From Eonycteris spelaea (lineage: Eukaryota; Chordata; Mammalia; Chiroptera; Pteropodidae): 64,000 bases of DNA. The stretch is from the NCBI GenBank assembly GCA_003508835.1, contig PUFA01000092.1, forward strand, positions 6,553,501-6,617,500. The letters are read 5' to 3'. Positions within the stretch are counted from its first letter, which is position 1. Each line of letters starts with the position of its first letter. The notes below the pieces were generated by a model. The model did no database searches. It saw only the letters and a list, made by a program, of their open reading frames with translations, and had not been told where the DNA came from. Shown here in pieces: positions 47,260 through 58,767 of the stretch. The translations under genes and the position numbers were made by a program.

Positions 47260-48700
47260 AATAAGGCCCAGAACAAGAAAAGAGTCTTCATCTTGTCCAA
47301 ACCACACTGCAAATATCTCTGCCCTTTGATCTCTATGACTCAGCTGATTCAATGGTATGGCAAATTAAATGCCTTGGGTAGATTAAGATAATATATTACA
47401 TCTGTGGTAAATCCCAGTAAGAGTCATAGTGGAGGCCTCAAAAAATTTGGAAGAAAACCATGTCCTCTTTTATATGTAACTCTTATTCTTTTGGAAAACA
47501 ACAGTTTGCTTGCCACTGAGTCCTACTAACCATAGGATATCTGGTGATATGGAACCTCAGTTGCCCATCATAAACTTGGAGTTTTTAGACCTACTAAGCC
47601 CTAAGAATGTCTGTAGGCAATACACTCCATAATCAAGAAGAAGTTGGTATATTAGAGACCAGCCTTTGGAAGATCGTCAAGGATAAAAGTGAAAAAGAAC
47701 ATTTTCTACTTTTCTAGTGGGACTACATCTCCCATGCTGCCGTTTCTCTCAGCTTACTTCACGGGCTCATACCACTTCATGGGAAGTTCCCTATGACTAA
47801 GTGATATAGAAATCTGTGGGTGACAACAGGCAGAGGTAGACCACCATGATATTAGAGCTCACTCTGGGGTGGCCCTGAATAGAAGCAAAGTGAAGGAGAG
47901 AAGCCTTCTCAGTGGGCAAAACTTCAGGTACATTTTTTTTGGTTCACTTTGCCTCAGAGAAAATCCTGATTGCTTAAATTGAATGGGTTGTCAAGCTCTT
48001 AAAAAAGACAGGATCAGAGGATTGATGATAAGAATATCTGTCTCACATTGATGCTGATTATAATGCTTTCATTGTAGAGAAGGAGCTTAAAATGCTACAG
48101 GATATAGTAAATGCTCTGAGGAATTAATTTATAGCTAGAAGACATGGGTCCTAGTAAATGAGTTTGGCACCTCTTATACCCAATGACTCACTCACAAAGT
48201 ATTTCCTCTCAATATCCATGACTTTATTCTGCTGACTTATAGTTTTCAATATCCAAAGGAGAAATGCTTCCATCAAAGGGTTTAACAATAATCCAACTAA
48301 ACTGGAGGTGTCAACTGCCATCTGTCCATTTAGTCCTCCTGGGAACACTAAATAAAACAGAAAAAAAAAAAAAAAGTCGCTCTTGATCCTGCCTCCCGAG
48401 GGGAAACAAAGTGACTGCAACAGAATGAGGACATGAAAGAGTATGGCTAGAATCTGGTTGATCCCAAGGTGTTTCTATTAAGTCAAGAGGTAAATATTAA
48501 TGGAAAAGTCTTGCAATCCAAGCCATATTGGACATCAAGAGCTGCTATTTCTCAGGAATGAAAGTTTCAGAGAGAAACCCAACAATGTGAGGTGCTTGCT
48601 GAAGACAATATCAACCATGGCTCATGCCAGTTTTTAATTTTCTTCTTGCTGTGTTATGTATATATTCATTTTTCCAGATAAATACCCTTTTCTTTTCTTT
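47260..48700 (+). mobile_element. degraded ERVL internal region (dUTPase-end part clearest)
   Basis: From about 48420 to 48620 the order of short blocks ('gaatgaggacatgaaagagt', 'atggctagaatctggttgat', 'ttaatggaaaagtcttgcaa', 'ctcaggaatgaaagtttcag' and 'gaggtgcttgctgaagacaa') matches the end of an ERVL internal region, after pol. The part upstream of 48.4 kb is much less certain and may be other DNA. Stops and indels leave no protein. No flanking LTR pair of the same family is evident. Confidence 0.45.
48360..48375 (+). repeat. poly(A) run
   Basis: About 16 A within the ERVL-like stretch. Confidence 0.9.
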
Positions 48701-48879
48701 CTCTTTCCCTCAGTAGAGCTAACTTTACTATTTTTTACTTGTATTGCAGAATTTGAGATGGTAACCCTCTTGAGATCCTAAATAAAGTAGTTTACTTCTT
48801 TTGAGAGTTTCCGGTTATTCAAAGGATGATTGCACAATACTAAGCAATTTTTTTTCCGGAAGTATATGTATGAGATTAG

Positions 48880-48978
48880 ATTTTTATTTCTGTGTACACA
48901 GCATGTAACATGATACAAAAAATAAAGCATGTACTTGAGTAAATGTTTCTTGAGTGGATAGACAGAAGGGAAGAATTA
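48880..48978 (+). mobile_element. L2/MIR-like 3' tail
   Basis: 'gcatgtaacatgatacaaaa' followed by 'gagtaaatgtttcttgagtg' resembles the tail 'gcctggcacatag...caataaatgtttgttgaatg'. Confidence 0.4.
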
Positions 48979-49089
48979 ACGAATTAGATTGCTACATAAA
49001 TGAATGGATGTCTGTTAACAGCAAAGAAGAAATGTATGTGATCTTTTAAGGGGAATTCTAATCTTTCTTTTGGAACTTGTATTAGAGTT

Positions 49090-50065
49090 ATATGTTAGAG
49101 AATCTCAGTCTATTTTTTTATACCTATCTCTAGATCAAATCATCCATAATTTTGTGAGTGATATTACAAGTTTTCTTCAGATCTATATTCCAGCTCATTA
49201 ACTCACTTTCATCTGTGTCTAATATTCTATCTAATATACTGAGTTTTTATTTAAGTGATTACATTTTAAATTTCTAGAGATTCTCTTTGTTTCTTTGATA
49301 CTATCTAAGTCTTGTTTTTTATACCTCTTTTAATCATTTTAATACACATCTTTAAAGTCTAATAGATAAATGAAGCATCTAAATTTCTTCAAGTATGATC
49401 CTGATGTTTATTGTCTTTGCTGATTCTAGTTTGAGGTGAATTATTTCCTTAAGTATTTTATAATTTTAGATTGTGAGCTCATCTTTAGAGTGTCTATTTC
49501 TATAGGAAATCTCTGTGGCTTGGTCTAGGTGTTTGCTCTTCTCAGGTGGTCATGAGTTTCATTGACCTGTGACCATTTTTCATGTGGATTCTGAGCTTTT
49601 GGTTTCATGATTCATACAGAATAATATATATTTAAACCACAGGCCTATAAATTGATAGGCCTATAATCATGAAATTCTTCAGGGGAGACTTTGTGCCCCA
49701 GGAACCAGGCCTAGCTTTAAAAGCTTAGTTTTTAAAGTCTCCTTATGTGGGTGAGGTTTATTTTCTAGTCTCTCTTTTGTGGAGGATGCTGCCCTTCAAG
49801 GGTTCCACCTTTAACCACGGGTCTCAGTTCCAATCCCTGACTTTACAGGCTCCAAGCCTCATCATTTGTCTCTCCATGGTGTTACCATCTAACTCCCTAG
49901 ATTATCACAACTACTGGCATCCATCACCCCCCAACACACACAGCAATAGCAGTAGCTGCTAGTGTCAAATATAGCTTTTTTATTCACTTGCTCCCTAGAG
50001 ATTATGTTTTGTGAACTCATCTATGCATTTAAAGAGGAGGTTTAAAAAACTGTCCATTCAGAATT
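49090..50065 (-). mobile_element. L1M 5'/ORF1-proximal region, antisense
   Basis: Plus-strand wording 'attccagctcattaactcac', 'ttctatctaatatactgagt', 'tttaaatttctagagattct', 'ttaaagtctaatagataaat' and 'gtttgaggtgaattatttcc' again follows the antisense L1M 5' part. The segment after about 49.7 kb fits the 5' UTR less clearly. A perfect palindrome ataggcctat lies at 49656-49665. Confidence 0.6.
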
Positions 50066-50966
50066 TCTAGGTCTTCTGTCATAGGAGGATTATCTTATTA
50101 CTTCATATTGAATATTGTCTTAAAAGAAAGTCTCAGGTAGTAAGAAATTGAAAGGCCTTTGAGATAATGAATCTTAGAGAAGGATTTAATTTGCTGAGAA
50201 AGGGAAAGAGAAGGATGCATGGAGGAAAGCAGGAACAGGGCACCACAGACAGAATCGTAGCACTGGTAAAAAAAATCTTTTCCACAACAGGAAAAGACTG
50301 AAGGGGAAATTGCTGACTTGGGCAAGAAGGACTGTTAAGTAAAGGGGCACAGAAGGGATGGCGTGTTTTCTGAAAGTGATTGGAATTTTATATCAAAGAT
50401 CTATCAGGTCACTGTTTAAAGAAGTAAAACGTACATGTGGCTTTAAGAATCAGCTCACATTCCCACTTCTATGGGGGAAGAGACATGAGAAAAAACCCTG
50501 ACAGTTTTATAATAAAGTTCATTTGACCAGAGGAGATGTAATAGAGCTGGGAGGCAACTACTATAGTCCAGAAGGAGACTGAACCCTTTGATACAATTTG
50601 ACATTGAACAAGTGTTGACAGATTAGCATACACAAGCATTTCTGACAAGATATAGTACCCTCAGGCTGTGGACAAATGTGGAAGGGGGCAAAAGACAGCC
50701 TGCAATACACACACTGCTTTATACTACCGTGTCCATATTTTATGATTACGAATCAGTTTTCTTTGACGTGCCCCATTTTTCACAGCAGCATCTTTGTCTC
50801 AGTGCCTTTATCTGTTGTAACTTCATCAGAGCATTTGAGTGCACCATTTACAAAATTGCTTTTTTGCTGAAAGTGAGAGAGTAGAAAGCCGTGCAATTCT
50901 GCAGAACAAAAGAGAAGAAAAAGGTACTACCTAGAGACTCCGGCACAGATGGCCTTCATTTTTCTA
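50066..50966. other. unassigned DNA
   Basis: Purine-rich wording at 50100-50600 ('ggcaactactatagtccaga') could be a strongly decayed antisense L2, but only that one block fits. Confidence 0.3.
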
Positions 50967-50993
50967 GCAAAACACCCCTGTGAGGTGTTTTGC
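50967..50993. repeat. perfect short hairpin
   Basis: gcaaaacacc, 7-nt spacer, ggtgttttgc: 10-bp arms without mismatch. It could fold in RNA or bind a dimeric protein. Not followed by a T run suitable for a pol III terminator. Confidence 0.9.
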
Positions 50994-51034
50994 CAATACA
51001 AATCTTCATGTGTTATAGTGAGACAAAATTACTA

Positions 51035-51185
51035 TTGAGTTGATAATGCATGCAGGTTTTCTCTATAGGTGGATAAGAGACGAAAATAAAGGCCTTCGAT
51101 GTAATGCATGCATCATGAAACATTTGAGTATGCAGATTATCTACATGCAAGCATCTCTCTCGAGTCTTAAAGCTCATGCTATAGT
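51035..51185. promoter_or_regulatory. candidate regulatory block with repeated ATGCATGCA
   Basis: 'taatgcatgca' occurs at 51045-51055 and again at 51101-51111, with further 'atgca' cores at 51130-51155. Such cores resemble POU-factor half sites. The segment is not recognised as a repeat. No proof of function. Confidence 0.2.
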
Positions 51186-52079
51186 AAGCTATTCCTGTTA
51201 CAAATGAGAAATCTGCTCTCTTTAAAAGCAGCTCCTTTTTATGCCCTTTGCAGTCTGTGTCTCAGGCTCCCAGAATACACTGCAAGGCCTAGAGTAGAGG
51301 ACAGGTAAATTCTCATTTCTAGAAGCAGTCTGTACTATCTGTTCAGTATTGGCATCCTCTATTGACAAAATATGCTTGTATTTATTTTATCTTCTCATGC
51401 ATTAATGTAATATTAATCACCACAGCATAATCATTTCCAGTGGCTTCATTCACAACTATGACCCATGAATAATCTATAACCCATGAATAAATAACCAGGT
51501 AAATATTATTTATGAAAGCAAGATCATGTCCTTTAAAGTTACAAATTTTCCCAGATATCAATCATAGCAAACAGGAGTTGGCGTTTGCAATGGAGCTTCT
51601 GCTGATGCCTCAAAGTCAGATCCCTGGGACCTCATCAGCTTCTCTGTTCTAATCATAACTGTGCCACTAAGCCACTAGTCCAGAGCAGGCAATCTGCCCT
51701 CTTTCTGCCTTTGTTCAATCAGCAGGGTGAGAGCAGTTTGCTATTTACAACCGGGCTAACAGAGTTCAATAAATGTCATTGAGCCCATGCCTATAAATTT
51801 CTTTTAAATATGTCTACAAACTAGCCTGTACCAGGTGGTACTTTCCTAACTGCTAATTATGTCAAAGTGCAAATATTTGGTTTAAAAGTTGAATCAAGGC
51901 CATTTTTATATTCCAGGGCCACCTCTTATAACAAATTATCCTAGCTTAATACAAAATAAACACCTGTCACACTTGGGTATTCACCAAATCTCATGTCCCC
52001 AAAAATGAGCCATGTAATTTATTTATCAAAAAAAAAAAAAAAAGGAAAAAAAGAAAAGAAAAATAATAATAAACCTCCA
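51186..52079. other. unassigned DNA
   Basis: No repeat named. An A-rich tract lies at 52028-52066. Confidence 0.4.
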
Positions 52080-52580
52080 GCTGCCCTTATGGAAAGTTAC
52101 TGCACATGTGGGTGTTAACTCCCACTCCCAAGAGCCTCAGAATGGGCGGGCAGCTAACCCTTTCCTGAATCTGTTTTGTATCCAATCTAGGAAACGGCTA
52201 ATGATTATTGAGTTCCAACGGCCCTGCAGTGACCAGAAGCAGCAAGGTGCCCATCTCTGCCTGGCAAGTCAAGTGATTCATAAACAAGGCTGCTGTAGTT
52301 TGGTAGATATTATGCTTCTTTGTTTTTTTTTTTTTGGGGGGGGTTGTTTGTTTTTGTTTTTGTTTTTGGCAGATGGATTGATCAAAGCTTCATAGCCCTT
52401 GTGTCCCTGAAAGGAGAGCCCTGTTAGCCTCAATATGTAAATGAATCTCTCCTCACTGATGCTCATTTTTCATTAGGAATTAAAACTGTGTTGAGCAGGA
52501 TGGTTATTAATTTAACACTTCTCTGGCTTTGAGCAGTAAGGATGTCTGTATAAGCTATGACTTATTCCACCTTCCTGTCT
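52080..52580. promoter_or_regulatory. candidate conserved non-coding element
   Basis: Non-repeat sequence apart from a T/G simple tract in the middle. It carries a TCF/LEF core ATCAAAG at 52381-52387 within 'gattgatcaaagctt', and homeobox-type cores 'taatgattattga' (about 52199-52211) and 'attaatttaa' (about 52506-52515). It also has an octamer-like 'atgtaaat' at 52435-52442. The texture (few repeats, clustered homeobox/TCF cores) resembles developmental enhancers, but conservation is not tested. Confidence 0.25.
52323..52368 (+). repeat. T12G9 run followed by TTTG/TTTTTG units
   Basis: A pure T run passes directly to a pure G run, then to T-rich units. Simple sequence, likely length-variable. 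Confidence 0.95.
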
Positions 52581-54703
52581 TTCCTCTTCTTCCTCTCTTG
52601 TCACCTTCAGATTTGATGTTAATATTTTTATGGAAGAGTCCACAGTGAATGCTTCATGCATGGCCTTGCTCAACAGCTCTTCCTGAATCACTTAGATATT
52701 TTCCCCAGCAACTTTCTCATCATGGGATGCTGATGGGTGGGAGAAGGGAGGAGATCAATGGCTCTCATACACCTATATACTTAGGTGATATTGCATCCCA
52801 CATTTTGCCTGATTATAGAAAATAATATATGTCTCCTTTTAAAAAGTCACGGACTTTGCATGTTATAAACTCTATGTCTCACTCTTTTGATGTATCCTGA
52901 ATTTCTCGGAAGTTTACTCCTGTATTGGCTGGAACTTATGTATCATACCCTCTGTATTTTCAGATATCTATCTTTGAAGCATAATTTCTATAAAACTCTA
53001 GGAAATTGATTTTAGAAAAACTAGTATCCATCAGTTCAAATAGCACCTCTGGTCTTTAAAATAAAATGTCATTACAAAGAACTTTGTTCTACCATCTTGA
53101 CCATTCCACCATTCTTCTGCATACCACTTAGAACGCAGCCAAAAGTTTGAGTGGCCATCCCCAAAAGTTTTGTGGTGGAAATGAGATCTGGTCCCCTTTG
53201 TGAGCTGTTCTCTTTCGGCTTGACAGACTGGGGCCCTGTTGCTGACCCTGTTGCTTCACCTTGGCTCCTACTAAATGCTCACAACTCCAGAGATGTATTT
53301 ATAATGTGTTTCCAATCCCTGGCCCAGACTGTCCCCCAGAGTCTTCAGTGACAGGGTTAGTTCCTTCTACCCTAGTGGAACCACCTGGCCATATCCCGTA
53401 TGTCCTGTACCACTCCTCAGAAGCAGGCACGAATTTCTGTCTCCTCTAGGTCACATAGGAACCAGGATTTCTTCACAACTCAGCTCAGACACTTCTTCCT
53501 GTCTGCAGGAACTTCAATCAAATGACCTCTATCGCCAAGTCCACTAGGCCTTAATATATTAATGGTAATTAAAAGAATCAGAAAATTTCTTTGTCTTAAA
53601 AAGTGTTACTTTTAAGAGTTATATCTTCTTGCAAACTCCTATTTCAGAATTCAGGAGCTAATTTAAAACTTTCTTGCTTTTCTTTTTATCTTGTTCTCCT
53701 CTACTCAAGCCCACTCTCTCACCGCTTCTCCCCAACTCCCAACTCCCACCTCAAGACACCTTATATTCCCCCCATTTTGTATTCCTGATATAACAATCTT
53801 CAACCTCCCCCAAGGCAAAGAATACTCTCCAGAATAGTGCAGAGGAAATGCAGAAGACAAAGCATAGATATAATTTAAAAATGTATAACCCTAAAAAAAA
53901 AACCCTTCCCCACAAGCACCCATCCTATTTGCAACTCATTTGAGCTGCCTGATATCTACAGCTCATTGCTTTGTTTCCCTCTGACCCTCTTAACTTCTTT
54001 AGCCATATCCGGCATGTTTCTTTCTCCAGAAACCATTCCTGGCACCATATTCATTTTCCTTCTTTCTCTCTTTAAATCACTGCCCTCTTTTATCTGCCTC
54101 TTACACACTCAGGGGATGGGGTCTTTGTTGTTGTCTGAACTTCTCTTCCTTCTTACCTCCTTGATTCTATCAAAACTTCTCACATCTTTAATTTTTTACT
54201 ATTTTTACTTAAACTTCATCATCTCCATCTCCATAAATGCTTCTGCGGCTGAGACTATACATTTTAATGTTTAAACTCTTCTGATTATTTCTTCCCCCAA
54301 GTGCTTCTGGAAGACTGTGGGGATATAAAATGCTGCAATCCAGGAAGTCTTAGAACTTATAATAGTGGACATCCATTTGTATCCAAAGCCTAAAGGAAGA
54401 AAAATCCCTTAGCAAGAAGAAACTCCTACCATCAGAATGAAAGAGCAAGACTGGCCATAGAACCCAGCTAAAGAATACTCAGGTTAGAGAGAGAGCTACA
54501 TACAGCAGGTAACAGCGGCAAAAGGCAATTTTTCAAGTTAAAGTTTTCCAGTAAGGCAGGCAGCTAGCATTTTGCAGAGCACAGTGAAAGAAAAACCTCT
54601 ATAAAGGTTTTAATGTGAACAGCTGTCATTTGCATATTCACTGACTAGAGGCAATTTGCAACTAATAATAAGAACCCTGAAAGGAGAGAAAAAACAAACT
54701 CAA
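52581..54703. other. unassigned DNA
   Basis: About 2.1 kb with no repeat I can name. 53.65-54.27 kb is C/T-rich and yields Leu/Ser/Phe-rich frames (102 codons at 53966-54274), which might be decayed L2. 53.1-53.5 kb is GC-richer with two overlapping frames of 62-66 codons and no domain. Confidence 0.35.
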
Positions 54704-54890
54704 CCACTATTTATTGAGTGTTTTACCATGTGTTGGTCAGAATAAAAAGTATTTTACAGCATTATTTTAATTAATTTTCACACCAACCCTATGAAATTGA
54801 ACTATTATTTTAGTGATATCACAGAAGAGAAAACTGAGTAAATTGCCCTAAATCACACAATATATATGTGACCAAATCCAGATAGTTTTA
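54704..54890 (-). mobile_element. MIR, antisense
   Basis: 'tatttattgagtgttttacc', 'accaaccctatgaaattgaa', 'cagaagagaaaactgagtaa' and 'attgccctaaatcacacaat' follow the antisense MIR order over most of its length. Confidence 0.8.
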
Positions 54891-55724
54891 ACACAAAACC
54901 TATATGCTTGTCCCAGAATCAAATGAGACAAGAAGTAGTCATTGAACAAAAGGAGAATTTGGACAACACAAGGAGAGGAGAAATCCAAAACCCTTCTCTT
55001 GGACATCTGTATAAGGATAATCATCCAATGTTTAATGAAAAAGAACATGATATTGACATCAGAACCCCACTCAATAGTATATAGCTAGTGGGTATATTTA
55101 AGCTTAAAAAACATATAGTAAAATATATGTCACTCTTTTGAAAAGGGTGACTCAGATTCTGAATGCATTATTTTTATATCTGAATAAAATTATATGTTAA
55201 AAAACCCCTCTATCATCAACAATAGATACATAAATATTTTAGTCAATATTCTGGTAGCAAGAATGGAAAACCAGACGAATAGTCCCCTTGTTACAGAATC
55301 ATATGTTAAAGTGTTTTAATTTGCTGTGCCAATTAATACTCTATTTTATATTGAGTCACATAACACCATTCTATACTATCTTAAAAAGAGACAAGGTTCT
55401 CCCCTGTAATCATGTAAAATCATATGCTAACATTTGCTCTTGTTCAAACACAAGATTTTTTTTATCCTCTGTGTATTCTTTGCAAGGTAGTCTAGGGCCT
55501 GAGAAATTATTTCAGCTATTGCCAAAGCATAATCTAAAAGAGCAATCATATAATGTTATATTTCATAATCACAGTTCTTTTTAGCTGGTAATCCTATTAA
55601 CTTTTTTGGTCTATTTCTTTTTGTAAATATTTATACTTCAAAGTATTAGCATATGTAACTAAATAAATACCCTTCAATTCTTCCTTCTTGTGGTCAGATG
55701 AAAATATGTGATGGTAACATTACA
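54891..55724. other. unassigned AT-rich DNA
   Basis: Nothing recognised. Confidence 0.4.
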
Positions 55725-55824
55725 TTGTAAACTTCTTGAGTTTACACAGTTTATTAATGGTGTCTGGCAGAGTGCTGGGTACAATAAAAGGTACTCAGTA
55801 AATACTTGTTTACAGAATTTGGCT
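55725..55824 (+). mobile_element. L2/MIR 3' tail, sense
   Basis: 'taaacttcttgagtttacac', 'ggtgtctggcagagtgctgg' and 'gtactcagtaaatacttgtt' match the shared L2/MIR tail order. Confidence 0.6.
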
Positions 55825-55844
55825 TCATCCAGACTCTATATCAA

Positions 55845-56095
55845 TGATAATAGTAATAATAATAATTAACATTTCTGAGCAAAAGTAACAATTTATTATG
55901 TGTTTGGCATTGTGCTGGGTTTTAAATTACTTTTCTCTGTAAGCCTCATAACAGCACATTATTTCTATTTTACAAGTGAAGAAATTAAAATTTAGAGCAG
56001 TCAGGTGCCCTTCCTAAGATCACACATCAATAAGCAATCAAGCCAGATTCTGTCTCAGGTATATCTGATTCCGAAGCCCACCTCTCAAACAGTAT
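55845..56095 (-). mobile_element. MIR, antisense
   Basis: 'aataattaacatttctgagc', 'gtttggcattgtgctgggtt', 'taagcctcataacagcacat', 'ttttacaagtgaagaaatta' and 'cctaagatcacacatcaata', then 'agccagattctgtctcaggt'. Nearly full-length antisense MIR. Confidence 0.8.
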
Positions 56096-56525
56096 ATGGT
56101 ACTTTCATCTCACTACCCTTTCAACCTTTCCTAAAAAGGTGCTAAGTAATCTTTTAACCTCAGCATCCCCTTTCACATCTTCTTGAAAGACATATAATTA
56201 CGAATCTTATTCCCCAACTCTCCAATTCATATTCCTCCTACAAGGCAATGTCAGATCTACCATGTACTCTCATTATTATGGTTCTTCTCAGTGGTGTCCT
56301 GGTAAACATCTAACAATCGACTCAGCATGGTGGGTTGTGTGAGGAACAATGATTTGTAAAGTTTGTCTGATTTTATGATATAAATTCGCTACTGTGAATT
56401 TCAAGCCACCAAGATGATGTCCGTAAACACAGAATTGAAAAGAGATATGTACAATTGACTTTCTATATATGGTGACTGTGTACTCCAGCACACCACGGCT
56501 CCTCCGAATACTAACTAGTGTGAAG

Positions 56526-56557
<32 letters not shown>

Positions 56558-56677
56558 CATTTTTGAGAAATCTCCTTTTAGGATTAGCTTTGGATAAGTA
56601 CCTAGGACATACTCACAACTGTTTTAAATAGTCACAAAATGTTTGATGGATTAAACTGATTTTTTGCTCTTCAGAGT
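56096..56677. other. unassigned DNA ending in a long poly(A) run
   Basis: About 56280-56527 has the texture of a diverged interspersed repeat ('gtcctggtaaacatctaaca') that I cannot name, followed by 29 A (56528-56556). A retroposed sequence with a tail is possible. Confidence 0.3.
56528..56556 (+). repeat. poly(A) run, 29 bp
   Basis: Longest uninterrupted A run in the window. Confidence 0.95.
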
Positions 56678-56843
56678 CAGTGGTTCTCAAAGTGTGGTCT
56701 CCTGGGAATTTGTTACAAATGAAGATTCCAGGTCCTACGCCAGACCTAACGAATCAGAAACTTGGGGGTGATGAGGGGAAGTGATCATTGTTTTAATGAG
56801 CTTCCAGCTGATTCTGATGCACTCTAAAGTTTGAGAACCAATG
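56678..56843 (+). mobile_element. MER20-like hAT-Charlie element
   Basis: Both ends are present: 'cagtggttctcaaagtgtgg' at the start and 'aaagtttgagaaccaatg' at the end, imperfect inverted repeats of about 14 bp. The interior reads 'gaatttgttacaaatgaaga', 'agacctaacgaatcagaaac' and 'gctgattctgatgcactcta', MER20 order with a small internal loss. Flanks 'ttcagagt' and 'ttctgaat' could be a decayed 8-bp duplication. Confidence 0.85.
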
Positions 56844-57317
56844 TTCTGAATTTCAAAATTTCTCTTCCATTTCATTCACAAGGTAAGGAAGTCAAGGTAG
56901 AGAAAGGCTAATGAGGTGAACCCAAGGTCAACTTCGATGGAAAAAAAATAATAGGGTTGGTCATAGGTCTGGCAAATAAGTGTGCAGACTGCAGGAAGAA
57001 AAGTCTCAGTGACTCATTACTTACCCACTTATCATTGTCATCTGAGTCAGGAGAAGTGAGGGTAGAGCCAATCTGCAGATCTCTCCAAAACAGAGAAGAA
57101 ACTTATTGACTTTCTGCAATTCGTCTCAGAAGCAACTTAGCAGGTATCAGGAGAGAATGGAGCCAACTGATGAGCCTCACTCACTTCTTAGTGTACAGCC
57201 GGAGAAGCTCTGCCCTTCACATAGTGAATTAAAACACAAGTTTCCTACTGAAATGCCACTTGAGTTTACCCTGAGTTTACTTAGGGATAATTTTTTTTTT
57301 CTGCCTACCTTGTAGTT
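56844..57317. other. unassigned DNA
   Basis: No repeat recognised. TGACTCA (AP-1) near 57011 stands alone. Confidence 0.4.
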
Positions 57318-57500
57318 CGCCTGCATCAGATCCTCTGAGAGGGCTAGTTATAATACAGATTGCTGACTTTTCCCCCAGCCCCACCCTACCCAACCCAGGT
57401 CCTGATTCTGTACCCTAGGGAGGGGCCCAAAATTTGCATTTGTAACGAGTTACCAGTGGGCTACTGCAGAATGGCCTGGGAACTACCCTCAGAACTACCG
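57318..57500 (-). mobile_element. MER20-like element, antisense, decayed
   Basis: 'gcctgcatcagatcctctga', 'ataatacagattgctgactt', 'cctgattctgtaccctaggg' and 'aatttgcatttgtaacgagt' follow antisense MER20 order. The ends are lost. Confidence 0.65.
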
Positions 57501-58252
57501 AACTTACCTACAAGCTCTAAATTCTCTCCTGCTCAGCATATAGTTCTTGAATTGTTAAGGCACTGTTGGTTTTTACCCAGAGGCTGGCCTGAGGGAGTGG
57601 TAGGTATGTGAGGAGATGTGTAGAGTGAAACCGGCAATGGCAAAGCTTTCATTTAGGTAGAGCCATCCCTGCAAAAGAGAAACACAGTTTAATCAGAGTC
57701 ATAATTGGTACATTGCATAAGCATTTTCATTTACTCTGCTGCATCTCATTTTACTCGGAAGAGTCATTTACTGCTTTTTTTAAGGAAAATTTTTATAATT
57801 AGAGAATATAAGTGTAATCAATTTTGACTTATGGAAAGGCTTTTCTAGAAGTCAAACTGCATACTGGTATCAACATACAAATATTCCAGAAACAAACATT
57901 ATGCAATTTACAAGGTATTCATTAATTTCCGATATACTATTTCTAGGATCTCATTCGGGAATCAGCTAATACTTTCTCTGTGAAGACTCACTGTTCCTAT
58001 TACTGAAATGACCCATCTTCTTCATTCTGCTCCTAACCATGTAAATAACCAAATAGCATTCATTAAATTTGCAGATGGTATCAAGCTATGAGAGAAATTA
58101 CCCCAAAGGAGAGGGAAAATTAAATATAGCATGACCTTGATAATTTGGAACAAAGGAGAAAAAAAAATCTAACAAACACTATTGGAGCAAGGCACTCATT
58201 GAAACAGAAAATCCAAACTGCAAAATAAAAAGAAGGTCAATATACATGCGAA
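57501..58252. other. unassigned DNA
   Basis: Nothing recognised. Confidence 0.4.
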
Positions 58253-58766
58253 TTTTCCATTTATTTATTCATTTGTTCAGCAGTTACTTATTGAGCATCT
58301 ACTATGTGCTATGTATGCTCTGGGGATAGAGTGGCGAGCAAAATAGACCTTGTTCCTCATTCACAGAGTTCACAGACAAGAGGGGAGAGAGGCCTTAAAG
58401 AAGTAAATAAGCAAATAAAAACTTGATTTCCAATTGTGACAAATGCTTTGAAGGAAAAGAGCAGAGTAACGTGAAACAGACAGCTTGGTGTGGGACTATT
58501 TGGGTAGAGTGGTTAGGGAAGCTTCTTTGAAGAGGTGATATGAGTTAGAGCATAAAAGATGAGAAGCAGCCAGCTTTGGGGAGAGGCCAGTTCCAGACAG
58601 AGCATATCCTGTGGTGATTCCTTGGGCTGGGAAGGCCATGGTGTGTTCTAGGAACTCAAAGACCAGTGTCACTTGAGCATAGTGAACAAGAGGCATTTTG
58701 TAGAGGGAGATGAAGAGGGAGAGAAGGTATCCAGCGGAGCAAGCGTCAGCAGCGTAATGTTTTAAA
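58253..58766 (-). mobile_element. L2 3' end, antisense
   Basis: 'atttattcatttgttcagca', 'tattgagcatctactatgtg', 'ggggatagagtggcgagcaa', 'agaccttgttcctcattcac', 'gacaaatgctttgaaggaaa', 'agaggtgatatgagttagag' and 'acttgagcatagtgaacaag' follow antisense L2 over 500 bp without a break. Confidence 0.88.
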
Positions 58767-58767
58767 G

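Noticed and set aside
49643..49668. Palindrome around ataggcctat as a binding site
   Set aside because: Lies in an antisense L1M remnant and is only 10 bp. Chance is sufficient.
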